64,000 nucleotides of DNA from Laburnicola sp. R22_1 (GCA_014281115.1 JACONQ010000005.1:2666001-2730000), one strand, 5' to 3'; counted from the stretch's first letter, positions 36,300-48,454 are shown. Notes: a model not told the origin generated them from the sequence alone. Numbers and translations are program-made.

Positions 36300-36483
36300 T
36301 GACTACCTAGGTATAAACGGATTAATACTTATAAGTAGTGCCCTAAACTAGTATTAATTTAATTTTACTACTTTACCTTACTCTACTATACTTTCTAGTC
36401 ACTCTACTATGTTGTCTTAGAGTTTTATACTGTGTACTAAAAGTGCGCGAAGTTTCCTCTCTCGATTTAGGCTGTAGTCAAAG
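36300..36483. other. AT-rich tract downstream of the P450
   Basis: About 36300-36430 is strikingly AT-rich with TAGTATTAATTTAA-type words, like the RIP-decayed hAT element. It may be a small transposon remnant and coincides with the truncated end of the J-domain gene. No inverted repeats are clear. Confidence 0.35.
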
Positions 36484-36820
36484 TCATCTAGATCTCCGCG
36501 GTACTGCGCCCATAGCTGCTGGACACTCATACTGCGCATCATATTCCCGCCGCTGCTCCGCGTCGCCAAGAATCTCGTACGCTCTGGATCTGCGACGTTG
36601 CAAATCAGCATCCGCTATTAGCAACATTGGAGATAGCTGCGCGTACCTGTTTGAATTCCGCATCCTCTTTATCGCGCTCGATGCCTTTTTTATCCGGGTG
36701 ATGGACGGGAGCGAGTTTGCGGTATGCTTTCCTGATTTCCCTAAGTGTCGCAGACGGTGTAACGCGAAGATCGAAATAGCAGTCCGGCGTGTCCGGCTCC
36801 ATTGGCTTTCCAGGAGCCAT
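36484..36820 (-). pseudogene. J-domain (DnaJ-like) protein, frameshifted and short
   Basis: Exon 1 (from 36820 to about 36653) encodes a good J-domain start: a CYFDLRVTPSATLREIRKAYRKLA helix pair with HHPDKKG containing the obligatory HPD. After a GT-AG intron (donor GTACGC, acceptor near 36584, with a GCTAAT branch point) the expected helix IV is visible as AYEILGDAEQRREYD. However, it lies two bases out of frame with the only plausible splice junction, so the spliced message stops after about 15 further codons. The second-frame piece itself ends at 36484 after only 45 codons, next to an AT-rich tract. J proteins stimulate Hsp70 ATPase activity; this one probably cannot. A sequencing indel would be the alternative explanation. 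Confidence 0.6.
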
Positions 36821-37405
36821 CGCGGAAGTGAGTAGAACGAAGACGTCGGCAAAAGAGCGAGCAGTAGGTTAAGGGACGGTCGCAAAAGAAGACGGTGTGA
36901 ACAAGAAGTATCAGCAAAATAGGCGTGGCTTGGGTCTCAAGCCGCGGAAGAGGGGATGATTGCTAGGGTGGCATATTGTTGATGATGGTGGATGGAGCTA
37001 GGTGAAGGTGCAAGTGAACGTGAACGCGAGAGTGAAAGTGAAAGGGGGGATCTGCTGTAAGTACTGTAATTGCATCCTATTTCGCAAAGCGCATGAATAA
37101 CCTACAAGCGCGATGCTGTGCTAGGGAAGATGTTGTCACCAATGGTGTTTTTTTGAACATCCGTACATGTAGGAAGGCGTGTAACCCGGAGACGTGATCA
37201 CGTACGCGGACTGTGATCCGGGAGCCTCGCAGCGTCGTTTAAGATGCGAATTTAGGTCGCAAAATGGTGGATCGAGGTACCTTTGACGTTCGGCGTCCAG
37301 TATCCTACCATCATCTGCTCCATCGTAAATGGTGGACCCGCTCCTTTTGAGGATATTTCAAGCAGATGGGATCATTACCCGTGCGTCCATCTGTCCTCCA
37401 CGCAC
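36821..37405. other. Intergenic region
   Basis: Upstream region of the J-domain gene and 3' flank of DUS1. A stretch of alternating GTGAAxGTGAA words (about 37000-37045) is purine-rich. No gene seen. Confidence 0.45.
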
Positions 37406-39231
37406 TCATCCGCATACCATGCCTTCCTTGGGTATTTCTACTTCTTCCCGCTGATCCTCCTCTGCTGGTACGTGGGCGGCCTTAGGTAACACCGGATCAT
37501 TTCCCTGCACGCTCTCCAAAGGCACCGCAGCACACGTTTTCAAATCCTCTTTCTCCGCCCTGCCACCGGGCTGCAACCCCACAGCCTTGGCCTGCGCCTC
37601 TTCTTGCTCCAGCCTCTTTTTCTCCTTCTTACTCAACTGCATCGAGCCCTTCTCGATAGCTTCTTTCGGCAGTGGACGGACATAGGGTTGGCATACCCAG
37701 AATGGGCGCTTGCATCGCGCGACGGTAGCTAGTGATGATGTGTACGGATCTGATTCTTCCTCTTTGACCTCCTCTTGCTTATCTTTGGGCGCAGACTCGG
37801 GCTCGACGGTGGAGTTGTCGATTGTAGTTTCAGCGTGCTCTCGCTCGTAAGCCTGGATCCCTTCTTTGACAGCTTTCTCGGTAAGTGTGAGCACGTGCTC
37901 ATAGGCATCGAGGTCGCCCATACGACACTTCGCGAGCGCATCTCTCACAGCGTGATGTTGCGACACTAGTGGTCGTAGCAGATGGAACAGATGCGCCTGC
38001 ATAGCTGTCAAATTCGGGTTCTTTGGCTGACCCTTCTCTGTCTTTGATTGTCTCTGTCTCTTGCGCGGCGGTCCTTCGTCCTCTTGTTGAGGCGGAGATG
38101 GTGACTCTTCGGGATCAGAAGGGAGAAAGAGTGGTTTCCGCACGGGCGGTTCCTGTTCGAGGGCATACTTGTGAATAATGTCCATGTAGCGACGGAAAAC
38201 GGCATCGACGCGGTAGCCACCCTTGCCGTCTCGACCACGCCAATACTCGCGGCCTTCGCCAACTGGCGGTGGTTTACCGAAAATAGTCGGGTCGTAAAGA
38301 TTACCCTCTGCCGTCATGACACCGTCGGCGCCTGTCGCCTCCAAGCATTTTGCAATGTCTTCATGTTGGAGGATGTTGCCATTTGCGAATATAACCGTCT
38401 CCTTGGGCAGATTATCCCTCAGGTAGCGAATCATGGTCCAGTCCGCGAGACCCGTATTGTGGCCTTTTTGTTCCCGGCGCCGGCCATGCACGGTGAGGAT
38501 ACTCGCACCGGCCTCTAAAATCGTCTTCGCATAATCCAATGTCTTCTCTCGCGTCTCGAGCACTCTCATCTTGGCCGTGATGGGCACATCCAGCTCTTCA
38601 TCCAGTCTCTTTATCATCCTGGCGATCAATCCCCAGTCTTCCTGCAGGAAGGCGCCATAGTTCCCCCTTCGCGCAATGCCCTGCGGACATCCCAGGTTGA
38701 GGTCTACGGCGTCGCAGAAGGGCGCAACGTGTTTCGCCGCATTGAGAAGGTCGTCGGGGTCGTTGGAGCAGAACTGCACTGTGAGCGGGCGGTCAAAGGC
38801 GGGGTTGCCGTCGAGATGGTGCTCTGATTCAGGCAGCTGCGAGATGTGGTATGTATCGACGGGCGAGGGTATGGGCGATTTGAGGGGCTGGAAGTGCGAG
38901 TCGCGGTACTTGGGCCCTTCGGTGAACATCTTCGAGTGAAACATGGGCGTGTAGGCGAGGAGGTTTGATTGTGCGGACGGCGGGAGGAAAGAGCGCGAGA
39001 GCATGCGCCATGCCTGCGTTGTATGGTCAGCTTTTCTATCCCGTATGCGACGGCGAGGAACAATGCCCTAGGATAGCGTACGAATTCCGACTGCTCCACC
39101 ATGGGCGCGAGTACAAGCTTCGGACTCCCGATGCTCTCATAGAAAGCCCGCCCTCGCAACTTGATACGCTTGTTCGGCCTCCCTACCCCGTTACTCCCCT
39201 CTAGGATCTTCCCCTGCACCTCGGAGGCCAT
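37406..39231 (-). CDS. DUS1: tRNA-dihydrouridine synthase 1 (DUS1 family)
   Basis: Exons 39231-39082 and 39013-37406 (minus strand), intron 68 nt, giving 585 residues. The flavin-binding barrel starts SPKLVLAPMVEQSEFAWR, spanning the splice junction. It continues with TVQFCSNDPDDLLNAA and DAVDLNLGCPQGIARRGNYGAFL with the catalytic Cys near residue 157, then ITAKMRV, LTVHGR and FANGNI (FMN phosphate site) and the GVMTAEGNL loop. It reduces uridine to dihydrouridine at positions 16/17 of the tRNA D-loop using FMN and NADPH. A long C-terminal extension (from about residue 350) is charged, Lys/Glu-rich, with KKEKKRLEQEEAQ; in this family it is often disordered and RNA-binding. The ATG at 39231 is the first in frame; an upstream GTG-started extension is low-complexity and unlikely. 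Confidence 0.93.
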
Positions 39232-40348
39232 GCTTGCAGCCGCAACACCGAACGACCGTCTGTAGGGACCAGAACCAGCCGTGGTTGCAGTGGTAGTCAC
39301 AGTCGCAGTCGCAGTCGCAAGCCTGCAAACAGCGGGGGCTCTTCTGCCCACCGCGCAACCAAATAACGAAGGTATGACTGCAACCCTCTCACGTCACGCG
39401 TGGTAGGCCAGCACGTAATCGCAAAGCCGCGGCGAGAGAGGACGCGTGTGAATTTTGTGAAGAGGTCATCGACTGGCCGGAAAACGACATTTTGAAAATC
39501 AGGAAAGCCAGCCAATCGGAGCCCGCCAACACTGCTCAGCCAGCGCTGAGTGGCTACCGTTGCGCTAATTTCTGTCTATGATGTTTCATTACAGTGGGAA
39601 TTTTTCGCGTGGTTTAAATTCGCGGATGCTGCCCTCTTTCCGTCCGATGCCTGCGTTCATCCAAGGAAGCTGTTCGTTTGTTTGCACAAGCTTCACTTGC
39701 ATGTTGCCTGCCATGTCTCCGCTGCGTCACGTCTCCACCCCCAAGCAGCTCCCAACGCCCCATCACGGTGCTCCTATCACGCCATCGGCAGAAATCTAAT
39801 ATAATAATCTTCCAGCATTGTCTATCTGCTGTACTCCTACATCCCCAGTCATTACTTGACCGCCATGGCCCTACTCCTTCCACTCTACTACGCCGCCCGT
39901 CACGTCAGAGCAGCCAAGAAAACCATCGAACGCAGCCGGAGCCAAAACAAAACTCGTTGAAACCATCAGCTCAGTCCGTGGAAACCGTACCGTACCATCT
40001 CAGCTCCAACTGCCCGTCGCCCAGCTCATGCCGTCGGTCGACGGATCAAATCTAAAAAGAGCAATCATTAGGTTGGATATCTCGTTGGCCGTCACAGCAC
40101 GCGTTGTCGAAAACGCTGCCAATCTAGGGGCACAAGAAAGAAACGCTGGGAACCGCTGTAAATGCCCACCACCCCGATAATGCTATGCGCCTGGATACCA
40201 TGCAAGTATACCCATGCTTCAAGTGAAGCTGTAAAGTTGGAATGTGTGGGGCGACCAGATGTCCGCAGTGGGCTGCTGGCCGCCCGGGATATCATCATGT
40301 TAAGAAAAGAGGAAATCCGGATAGGGAACCGTGGAAGCAGTCGTAGAC
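39232..40348. other. Intergenic region
   Basis: Divergent flank of DUS1, then 3' flank of the FYVE gene. The plus strand is C/A-rich from 39700 to 40030 with many short open frames, none resembling a protein I know. Confidence 0.45.
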
Positions 40349-41633
40349 CTAGAAGGTGCTCCAGTTCCAGCCGCCACCCAGGCTCTGAGCAAGACTGCCC
40401 ACCCGCGTGTTGTCAGGCCGCTTGGCTTGTGGAGCGTCAATTTGGACGGCAGCGGTGCTCTCGATGCTCGTAGAGCTCTCGCTATTTGTGCGGCTGGAAC
40501 GCATCTGCTCCCAGTCGCGGAACTGCGTGTGGCAGCGGTCGCATGCCTTTTGCCAATCGCCTTCGGGGTGGAACAAGGCGTGCTCGTTGAGCCGGACCTG
40601 CTTCTGCGAATGCTGCCAGCAGAAGATGCCACCGCACTTGCGGCAGTGGTGGCGACGGTTGAACAGACCAAACGGCTGTTGGCAACACGAGGCCGTGCAG
40701 ACCACCGTGGAACTATCAGGCTAAAACCGTTCCGTCAGCGCTATCCGATTGGTCCAGACCACAGTACAATTGAGGCTCGAATGTAAAGAAAAGGCGAACC
40801 AGGTACGGAGAAAGCCGAGATGCGACGGGTGCCCCTGCATCCGCCAAAAATACTAGTGTGGGGGATGTTGGACAAGCGCAAACCTGCAAAGCGCGGAGCC
40901 GCAACTGACTCTACTCCTTGCATGACGCCCTCAAGCGAGACAACCGGCCTGTGCAGCAACGTCCGGTCTCGATGCGAGAGTTGTTGCCGAGCTTGCCGGC
41001 ATGCGCTTACCATAGTGCGGTTCGGTATTCGGCGAGATCTGGCCATCGTTGCAACGCTAATGGACCCGCTCTCAACCAAGTACGTAACAGCAGCACGCTC
41101 CAGGAAAGGCATGCGACAAAAAGTGGAGGGGAGGAGGGTGCTAATATCATGACAGGGAAATGCACGTGGGAAGTCGAAAATAATCAGAGATCACGTACCT
41201 GCCAGTGGTTCCGAGTGATGGGTCCGGTCACAGGAGAAAGAGGGGTATCGTCGTAGATGCTGTGCATGTCTTCGGTCGCGATGCGGGTTATGGCAGGCGT
41301 GTCGCGGGGGCCCTGTGCAAACGAACTTCCGGTGCTCCAGCTGGGGTTGGGTGTCTCGCTGCCAGAGTCGATGTTTGGCGGCGACTGTCGGTTGGGCTTC
41401 TCGGTCCTACGCAGCGCAGCGGGGACATACGGGGCGGTCTTCAAGGGTCGAATCGGCGGGGCATGCTGGAGGTGGGTTGGCAGATGGGTGGTGCTGCGCG
41501 GAGAGGTGGGCGACAGGTTCGTGGTTGTGTTGGAACCCGAGTCCGCCTTGCCGTACAGTGCAGACTTTCTGTATGCATGCTGGTATGGGGTGGGGTGGGC
41601 GGCGACGGGCGCGCTTGAGAAGTCGGTCGCCAT
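40349..41633 (-). CDS. FYVE zinc-finger protein
   Basis: Exons 41633-41199 and 40720-40349 give 268 residues. Residues 1-145 are disordered, Pro/Ser/Thr-rich, ending TRNHWQ. Exon 2 starts PDSSTVVCTASC and forms a FYVE domain with eight ligands: a Cys pair after VV, the diagnostic RRHHCRKCGG (the R+HHC+xCG PI3P-binding motif), FCWQHS, and a final CDRCH pair. FYVE domains bind phosphatidylinositol 3-phosphate on endosomes, so a role in endosomal or vacuolar traffic is likely. The tail after the domain (about 50 residues) is Ser-rich and disordered. The intron is 478 nt, by far the longest in the window; splice phase and protein continuity support it (donor GTACGT, acceptor TTTTAG). Confidence 0.85.
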
Positions 41634-43014
41634 GGTGTGACGGGATGCCGGGGCGCTCGTGTAAAGGCTGTGGCAGGGTACGACGGCCTGCTCTACGGAA
41701 GGCGACGAGCAATCGAACGGCGGCGAAACTCGGGCGACGAGTGTTGAGGGTTCGCGTTGGTGGATGGAGAGCAGGACTGGTGCGGGCGGACACGACCAGA
41801 CGGCAGCACCAGCCTTATGAGTAGCGCCAGCTCACCCTGTCAGGGGCTTCTTTTCAACAGGCCTGTGGTTCTTCGGAAGTATGGGGTTGATGTCAATTGG
41901 TGGTTGACGGGAGGCGGTGGGCGATAAGGGACGGGTGCGGTGATACAGCAGGGCGCCGGGGCCACGCGACAATCTGTATCTCGTCGACGGCAAAAGCACG
42001 ACAGGCGTCGCAAGTTGACAGGGTGCGCGGGGAGAGGGGTGAGGGCGTGGAGGTCGTGGAAGAGGGCTGCGAGCGAGCGAGTCGCGGTGGACTGGGGGAA
42101 TTAAGACGAGGCCGTCTGCGCATCGCGAACTGATGGCGAGGATCCAGCGGGCAAATGGGCCTAGGAGGCTAATCATGACTAGCCTCGTTGCAGCATTGCC
42201 CTGATCCCGGTCTGGTGCTGCCCAAACACGGGGCGCATCTCTACATTCGTAGATGTGTATCCACCATACCATCTCAACCACGGCGGCCGCCTTTCGGCGC
42301 ACAGCAACTTGACTGAGGCACACTGCAGACGCAGTAGACGCCCACTTCGCGCAGGCGGAGGCGCGTCGCAGGCAGCAAAAAGCAACACGCGCGCCCAGTT
42401 GCCGTCGACGCGTTTGTAACGGCCGGTGCCCCACCTGTCCCGATTCGGCATGTGCTCTTATCTCTGACCTCTCGCGCGGCCTTCCTTCGTAATTCCTATC
42501 GCTAAACGACGTCGCCTTGGGTCGTGGGCGGATATAATAACCATGACAGGATGACCACCGCCTGCATCAGCCTCGCCTTATTTCGCCGGGCTTGACCCGT
42601 GAGTCGTGTGAAACCGAGCCAAACAGCACAGGCAACCTGGGAATCCTGGGTTTGCGACTCGGGAGCATGTGGTCGCGTGCCACTGCCAAGTTCCCACTTC
42701 CAACCGCAAAAGCCGGAGCTCCACCAGGTTTGCGTCCTGGGAGGGGATCAAGCGTGGCGTAGTTCACGTGCAAAGCTGGGGGGGGAGGGGGAAACAATCA
42801 CAAGCAGTGTCGACTTGCAAGCACCTCGGCTTACGAGGACGGCGACAACACCAAACAACAAGGGTGTCTGTCCATCATCAGCTCATCATCAGTCTTCGTG
42901 ATTCTCATCAGACCTGGAATGTGAAACCCTCGTGAGCTGGCCGCAAGGCTCATCGATATCTATTGATTGATAGATACCTATTGATTGATACTCCCATCTG
43001 CCAGTCGCCCCAAC
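41634..43014. other. Divergent upstream region of FYVE and alcohol-oxidase genes
   Basis: 1.4 kb without a defensible gene. A G-run lies at about 42779-42792 and a 13-bp direct repeat sits just before the alcohol oxidase start (42960-42972 and 42978-42990). Confidence 0.45.
42960..42990 (+). repeat. 13-bp direct repeat in the 5' UTR or promoter
   Basis: CTATTGATTGATA occurs twice with an 18-bp period, 25-55 bp before the alcohol oxidase ATG. The spacing suits a dimeric regulator, or it is simple slippage; nothing else supports a function. Confidence 0.5.
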
Positions 43015-45335
43015 ATGTCCGAGGCGCTGCCAGCCGTCCCCGTTTCGCCCAAAGCTGCTGCTCTCCCTCCGCTGCCACCCGACGACCCTTTGACTCCGGC
43101 ACAATGGAAGACACTGCTCGCCATAGCGGACGCCGTCATTCCCTCCATCAAGCCAACTGCGACTGGCCAAAGTAGGACAGACATCGTGGCGACCGACGAC
43201 GAGTATTCAGCCGCCATCAGTACGCTGAGAGCCCTAACGCCGGATCCCGATGGTGAATCAGCTGCCAAAGCATTACTTGATGAGAGTGCTACGTCCAATT
43301 CGGCCTTCAGAGAGGAGCTGCGAAGAGTGCTGGCGCTTCATTTGCCGCAATCGAATCGGAATGAGCTTGTCATGGTGTTGAACGTTCTCAATACCCGTGC
43401 GGGGTCGGTAGTGCTCACTGGAAAGTTAACGCCTATCAGCGACCAACCTGTCCAAGTGCGAGAGTCAATTGTACAGGCATGGGCGACGGCACGAACACCT
43501 CTCCTGCGCCAACTCCATCGCTTGTTGACCACCATCCTGAAACGGACATGGATCTTGACGACAGAAACTTTGCCTCGCCTACTTGGAGTTCCCCGCGTTC
43601 CCGTTGCTATGGCTGCTGGAAAGGGCTACGACTACGACTTCGTCCAGTTTCCTCCTGGAGACAAGCCTGAAGTCATCGAAACGGATGTTGTCATTGTAGG
43701 CAGCGGCTGTGGAGGCGCTGTATGTGCGAAGAATCTCTCCGAAGCTGGATACCGCGTCCTTGTAGTTGAGAGGGCTTTTCACTGGACTCCGGATCATTAT
43801 CCGATGCGTGAGCAATATGGTTGGAACAACCTGTTCATGCATGGTGGAGGTATGTGACTCGGGGCAGATCGGCAATGTTTCGTATGCCTTGGGGAATTCT
43901 CCTGGTTGACCTTTACTGACTTTCGCTTCAACATTCAGCTATCCAGTCTGACGACAGCAGTGTCGCCATCGTCGCCGGGGAAACATTCGGCGGAGGCGGC
44001 ACGATAAACTGGTCAGCATCACTCCAAACCCAAGCCTTTGTGCGTCAAGAATGGGCCGACCGCGGCCTTCCTTTCTTCACATCTGCCGAGTTCCAGGACT
44101 CACTCGACCGTGTATGTACGCGCATGGGCGTCTCAGCAGACTACATCGAGCACAGCCGCGCCAACCAGATTCTGCTCGAAGGCGCCCGCAAGCTGGGCTA
44201 TGGACATAAAGTCGTTCCCCAAAACAGTGGAGGTAAACGCCATTACTGCGGCCACTGTGTCTTTGGATGTGGCTCTTGCGAAAAACAAGGCCCCGTGGTC
44301 AGCTTTTTGCCCGATGCAGCACATGCTGGTGCCAAGTTTATCGAAGGATTCCATGCCGAAAAGATTGTGTTTGAGAGCAGAGGTGGAGAACGAATTGCAA
44401 CAGGTGTCAGGGGCACATGGGTGTCTCGAGATATCCACGGCGGCATTGCTGGCGAACCGGTCACCAAGCGAAAAGTTGTCATCAAAGCCAAACGGGTCAT
44501 TATCTCTGCGGGAACCATGCAATCTCCTTTGCTGCTTCTCCGGTCTGGGCTCAAGAATTACCACATCGGACGCAATTTGTATCTACATCCAGTTACTTTC
44601 CTTGGCGGCATTCATAAAGAAGAAATTGTCCCTTGGGAGGGTGACTGTCTCACATCTGTGGTGAACGAGTTCGAAAACCTGGACGGAAAAGGCCATGGCG
44701 TCAAGCTTGAAGCAACGAACATGCTTCCTTCTGCCTGGCTGACGTTCCTGAAATGGAACGGCGGTTGGAATTACAAGCTGAATGCTGCGCGCATGAGATA
44801 TATGACTGGATACATTGCTCTCGCACGTGACCGAGACACGGGGCAAGTCTATCCAGACTCCAACGACGGTCGGGTTCGCGTCAAATACACGACGTCCAAC
44901 TTCGACAAGAAACACATCCTCGAAGGTATCATTGGCCTCGCCAAAATCCAATACGCCGCAGGCGCGACGGAAATTTTCTGTGTGATTCCTGGTGTCGACC
45001 CCTTCGTCCGGGATCCGTCTACACCCACCAGCGAGGGAATAAACGACAAGAAGTTCCAAGCTTGGCTCGAGGAGATCAGGTATGCAGGCTTCCCAAGCCC
45101 CGATAGCATGTTTGTGTCTGCTCATCAGATGGGCACCTGCCGGATGAGTGCCAAAGAGAAGGAGGGTGTTGTGGACCCGAGCGGAAAGGTTTGGAGGACT
45201 CAGGGTCTGTATGTCAGCGATGCATCCGTGTTTCCATCGGCGAGTGGGGTGAATCCCATGGTTACGAATATGGCGATTTCGGATTGGGTGTCACGCGGGA
45301 TTGTGAAGGATTTGGAAGAGCGTCCGAGGTTGTGA
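43015..45335 (+). CDS. Long-chain fatty alcohol oxidase (GMC oxidoreductase)
   Basis: Exons 43015-43849 and 43939-45335, intron 89 nt, giving 743 residues. Residues 1-215 form the extra N-terminal domain of the FAO group (it begins LTPAQWKTLLAIADAVIPS). The FAD dinucleotide fold starts near residue 225 with ETDVVIVGSGCGGAVCA. It is followed by a GMC signature region AGETFGGGGTINWSA directly after the intron, and a Cys-rich loop CGHCVFGCGSCEKQG typical of these enzymes. The C-terminal catalytic region carries SAHQMGTCRM and YVSDASVFPSASGVNPM. It oxidises long-chain alcohols to aldehydes with O2, producing peroxide, in the omega-oxidation/alkane route at peroxisomal or ER membranes. A neighbouring P450 could supply omega-hydroxylated substrate, but the two are 6.7 kb apart and that link is a guess. 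Confidence 0.92.
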
Positions 45336-45890
45336 TGGTCGTAACTGAGCTTTTTGTATGTACCGTGCGCAGATGCTTATATGTATTTGATTGTATTCGT
45401 CCCCAGCCACGGTGTTTGTGCAGCCAGAGGGTGAATTACTGGATTGTTCTCTTATTCATTTCCGAAATGCAAGACATCATGGCCTCGTTATGGTCAGCTC
45501 GTGGTGAAGGTCATCGTTGTGGTCAGCCCACTCCAGTCTCACCAGTTCACGAGCCAGCACGGTGCGCATGGCGCGCATATGTCCGCAAATGACGTCATCG
45601 GCGAAAGTACTCCTCACGGATCAACCCGCTGATCGTCCCAATATCCGTTCAGAACGCGCTATCGTCTGGGCTGTGCGGCTCAAACTGTCGACATCACCAG
45701 CAACGAGCTTGTCTGGTCTCAAGAAGGCGTGCGACGCTTATTTAAAGAGGGGGACTGCGCTTGCTGAAGGCGCGTCACGCCATCCCGAACCACGCTTGCG
45801 CGTTCGCCTCATCCCAACGTCTACGACTACACCTACCGCACACATATAATCAAAATCCCCGCCTGTTGTCTCTCAAGCCCTCCGCCCGCC
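45336..45890. other. Intergenic region with TATA-like element
   Basis: 3' flank of the alcohol oxidase and promoter of the acetyltransferase; CATATAATC lies at 45843-45851, about 40 bp before the ATG. No gene seen. Confidence 0.45.
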
Positions 45891-46793
45891 ATGACGACGA
45901 CCGCGTTTGGCTTTGGTGCCGCCAACGGCAACAGCAATGGCAATGAGGGAACCCAGTTCCTATCCATGCTGCCGCCGCCCAAAAATGATCTCGGCGACTA
46001 CGACAACACCTTGCCCCATACAAAGCAACCCGCCTCGATACCCCAGATCTTTCGAGACGCCATGTCCGTACGAGAAGAAGTCTTCGGCGAGCAAGGCGTC
46101 CCGCTGGAGGCCGAGTTCGACGAGGACGACCGCCGTAGCTGGCACTGGGTTGTGTATGCATCCGTTGCCTCAACTGCGAGCTCGCCGCCCAAGGATATGC
46201 GGATGGATGCGCCGACGAACAAGGCTGAAGACGCGAGGAGGGCGAGCGCGTCAGGGTCGAGATTACCCGTCGGCACCATCAGGCTGATCCCCGCCCCGCA
46301 CGGTCCGAACAAGTATCGCGAGGGCACCGAGACGAGGACTGCGGACAAGCACACCGACGCGGACCCACCGCCCGGCAAGGGCGCTGACGCCGCGCCTGGG
46401 AAGAAGCACCCCACAGAGCCGTACGTTAAGCTAGGTCGCCTGGCCGTGCTGGCACCATACCGCAAACTCGACCTCGCGAAGCTGCTCATCAACACCGCCA
46501 TAGACTACGCCTCGAAGCACCCCGAGACCATCTATCAGCCACCTTCACCCACGACCATGGAGCTAGCGAACCTCCGCGGGAATGCCTCCCACGACGCTGT
46601 CACATGGCAAGGCCTCGTCATGATCCACGCACAAGCTAGCCTGAAGGGCATGTGGGAAAAGTACGGATTCAGGGAGGAACTCGTCAACGACAAGGGAGAA
46701 GTCGAAGTCGAAAAAGAGCCACATTGGGTGGAGGAAGGCATCGAGCACATTGGCATGTGGAAGAGGTTGAAAATCGACAATGGAAGGTTGTAG
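45891..46793 (+). CDS. GNAT-family acetyltransferase
   Basis: A single exon encodes 300 residues. The GNAT core is recognisable: an N-terminal helix with SVREEVFGEQGVPLEAEFDEDD (the substrate side), a strand SRLPVGTIRLIP, the acetyl-CoA motif A region YVKLGRLAVLAPYRKLDLAKLLI, and a late VMIHAQ...WEKYGF segment typical of motif B. Two Lys/Asp/Pro-rich insertions (around residues 95-120 and 145-175) interrupt the core, as in several fungal homologues. The CoA pyrophosphate loop reads YRKLDLA instead of the usual R-x-x-G-x-G/A, so cofactor binding may be altered. The substrate (small molecule or protein) cannot be told. The start is the first ATG, about 40 bp after a TATA-like element. Confidence 0.8.
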   Translation: MTTTAFGFGAANGNSNGNEGTQFLSMLPPPKNDLGDYDNTLPHTKQPASIPQIFRDAMSVREEVFGEQGVPLEAEFDEDDRRSWHWVVYASVASTASSPPKDMRMDAPTNKAEDARRASASGSRLPVGTIRLIPAPHGPNKYREGTETRTADKHTDADPPPGKGADAAPGKKHPTEPYVKLGRLAVLAPYRKLDLAKLLINTAIDYASKHPETIYQPPSPTTMELANLRGNASHDAVTWQGLVMIHAQASLKGMWEKYGFREELVNDKGEVEVEKEPHWVEEGIEHIGMWKRLKIDNGRL

Positions 46794-48454
46794 TGCTCAC
46801 TCCCCGTGTTGCACACTTTCCCCCTTTCGAAAAACTTTGTTTCATCCACCCGGATCCCGTTTGGAACTTTTACTTATCAAATCTCAGGTGTCGCGCCTTT
46901 TCTAGGTCCTTCGCTCATGGCAGTCCTGCTCTCTTCCCGTAATGGCTCCCTCCCCACTTCTTGGATATCTCGCTTTCAACAACTCGGCGCGACGGCGGCG
47001 GATTCATAGTGTCACGACTTTTCTCATAACCTTTTTCGCATCCGTCAATGGAAATAACGACATCTTATACCCCCCACTGTGAGCTCGACAGACAGACAGA
47101 CAGCCAGACAGTACTCAAGACGACACGGCCGATTCTATGCTTTCAACTTTGTCTTTCTCCAACTTTATAGAACACGGGTATCGGCAGGGCAGGTACACAT
47201 GCTTGGTAGCATGGTTGATGTACTTGGGTAAATGAAGAGGGTGGGGTGGGTATTCCGGGTGGACGGGCACGTTCACATTGACTGTTACATGGGGGATTAG
47301 ACGGCAATTAAAAGTTAATGTTATCTCTGTGTGTGTTTCTCTCTGTGTTATTATCTTTTATTAAGATGGCCCCCTTTTTGCCAACACGTTAACTACGCTT
47401 TTCTGTGCTCATAACAGCAGGAGGGATCCCTGCTATATTATTTGTTCAACCCCCTTTTTTTTTTTTTTTTTTTTAGAAAAACTCCAAGTCGCAAAAAGAA
47501 AAGTTTTTAAGATGGGTTTGGTTCTGTTGCAAAAAAAAAAAATAATAATAATAAGAGCCTCCTACTTGGGTAAAGCTATGGTATTCATGTTCTATCCTCC
47601 CTTACCTTCCTGCATTCCTTCGCGCCTAAACAGAGAAGATTCAAAGCGCCATTCATCAGCGTTGTGTTTGTTGTAACGCCTGAGCCTGAGACTGGGGTTA
47701 ACCGCAGAGAAAGAATGTCCGCCGACCTACGTAAAAGTAGCTAGTGCACATTACGTCTGGGTAGATAGATATTCGTGGATAATCGGCTCTACCTAGGTAC
47801 TGCTTCCCCGGTTGCTCAGCCTCAGCCGCGAGAATTCGAACTAGGGCTCGTTGCGTAGGGAGGCTGGATTGCATGCACGTTTGATGGCGGACTGGGTACT
47901 CACGAGGTCATATGGGGATTAGGAGGCCAGGGAGGTTGGGGTGTTGGGGGTTTCGGGGTGTGGGGGTGGTAGTTGGTAGTGGTGGTATTGAGGAAGGGGA
48001 TGGATGTGGAATAATACCTATGGTAGGGAAGGAGGACGTACTGGGTATGGCGCTCTTGCAGATGATAGGTTCTTGTTATCAATAAATAGCGTGTCGTTAC
48101 GAGGTGAGAGGTATTTGGACATGTTTTCTGGGCAAAAAAGCTTGTAGGTAAGAGTTATGTACGTGTACTAGATTATGGTTGAAACAGGCTGCGCGTTCAC
48201 ACTTCGTATTATATGCGCCAGGTGTACAGTCCACAATTCCACCCTGCCACCGATTCTATAAGAGTAGTGACAGGGGAACAAGGCTTACCCAACGCGAACG
48301 CTGACGCTTCGTTTCTCTTTGGAGTTCCAAAAAAAATTCAGCCACTCGCCGCCCTCACCATGGTGTGTTTATTACATCTGTTGAAAACAAGCATTATGTA
48401 TTTGAATGTCGCTCTTCACGAGACGCTCTCCCCATCCACAAGCCCGTCAGGCTG
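46794..48454. other. Intergenic region with homopolymer and (AAT)n tracts
   Basis: 3' flank of the GNAT gene. A 20-nt T run is at about 47455-47474 and an A run followed by AAT repeats at about 47530-47554. Both flank a short region with no coding potential. Confidence 0.5.

Noticed and set aside
44133..44564. Minus-strand open frames inside the alcohol oxidase gene
   Set aside because: They mirror the coding strand of a well-supported GMC gene.
34355..45335. P450 plus alcohol oxidase as an alkane-degradation cluster
   Set aside because: The genes are separated by tRNA-modification and FYVE genes and lack other pathway members, so no cluster is claimed.
47455..47554. Poly-T and AAT tracts as a retroposon tail
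   Set aside because: No flanking duplication and no element body next to them; simple-sequence expansion is enough.
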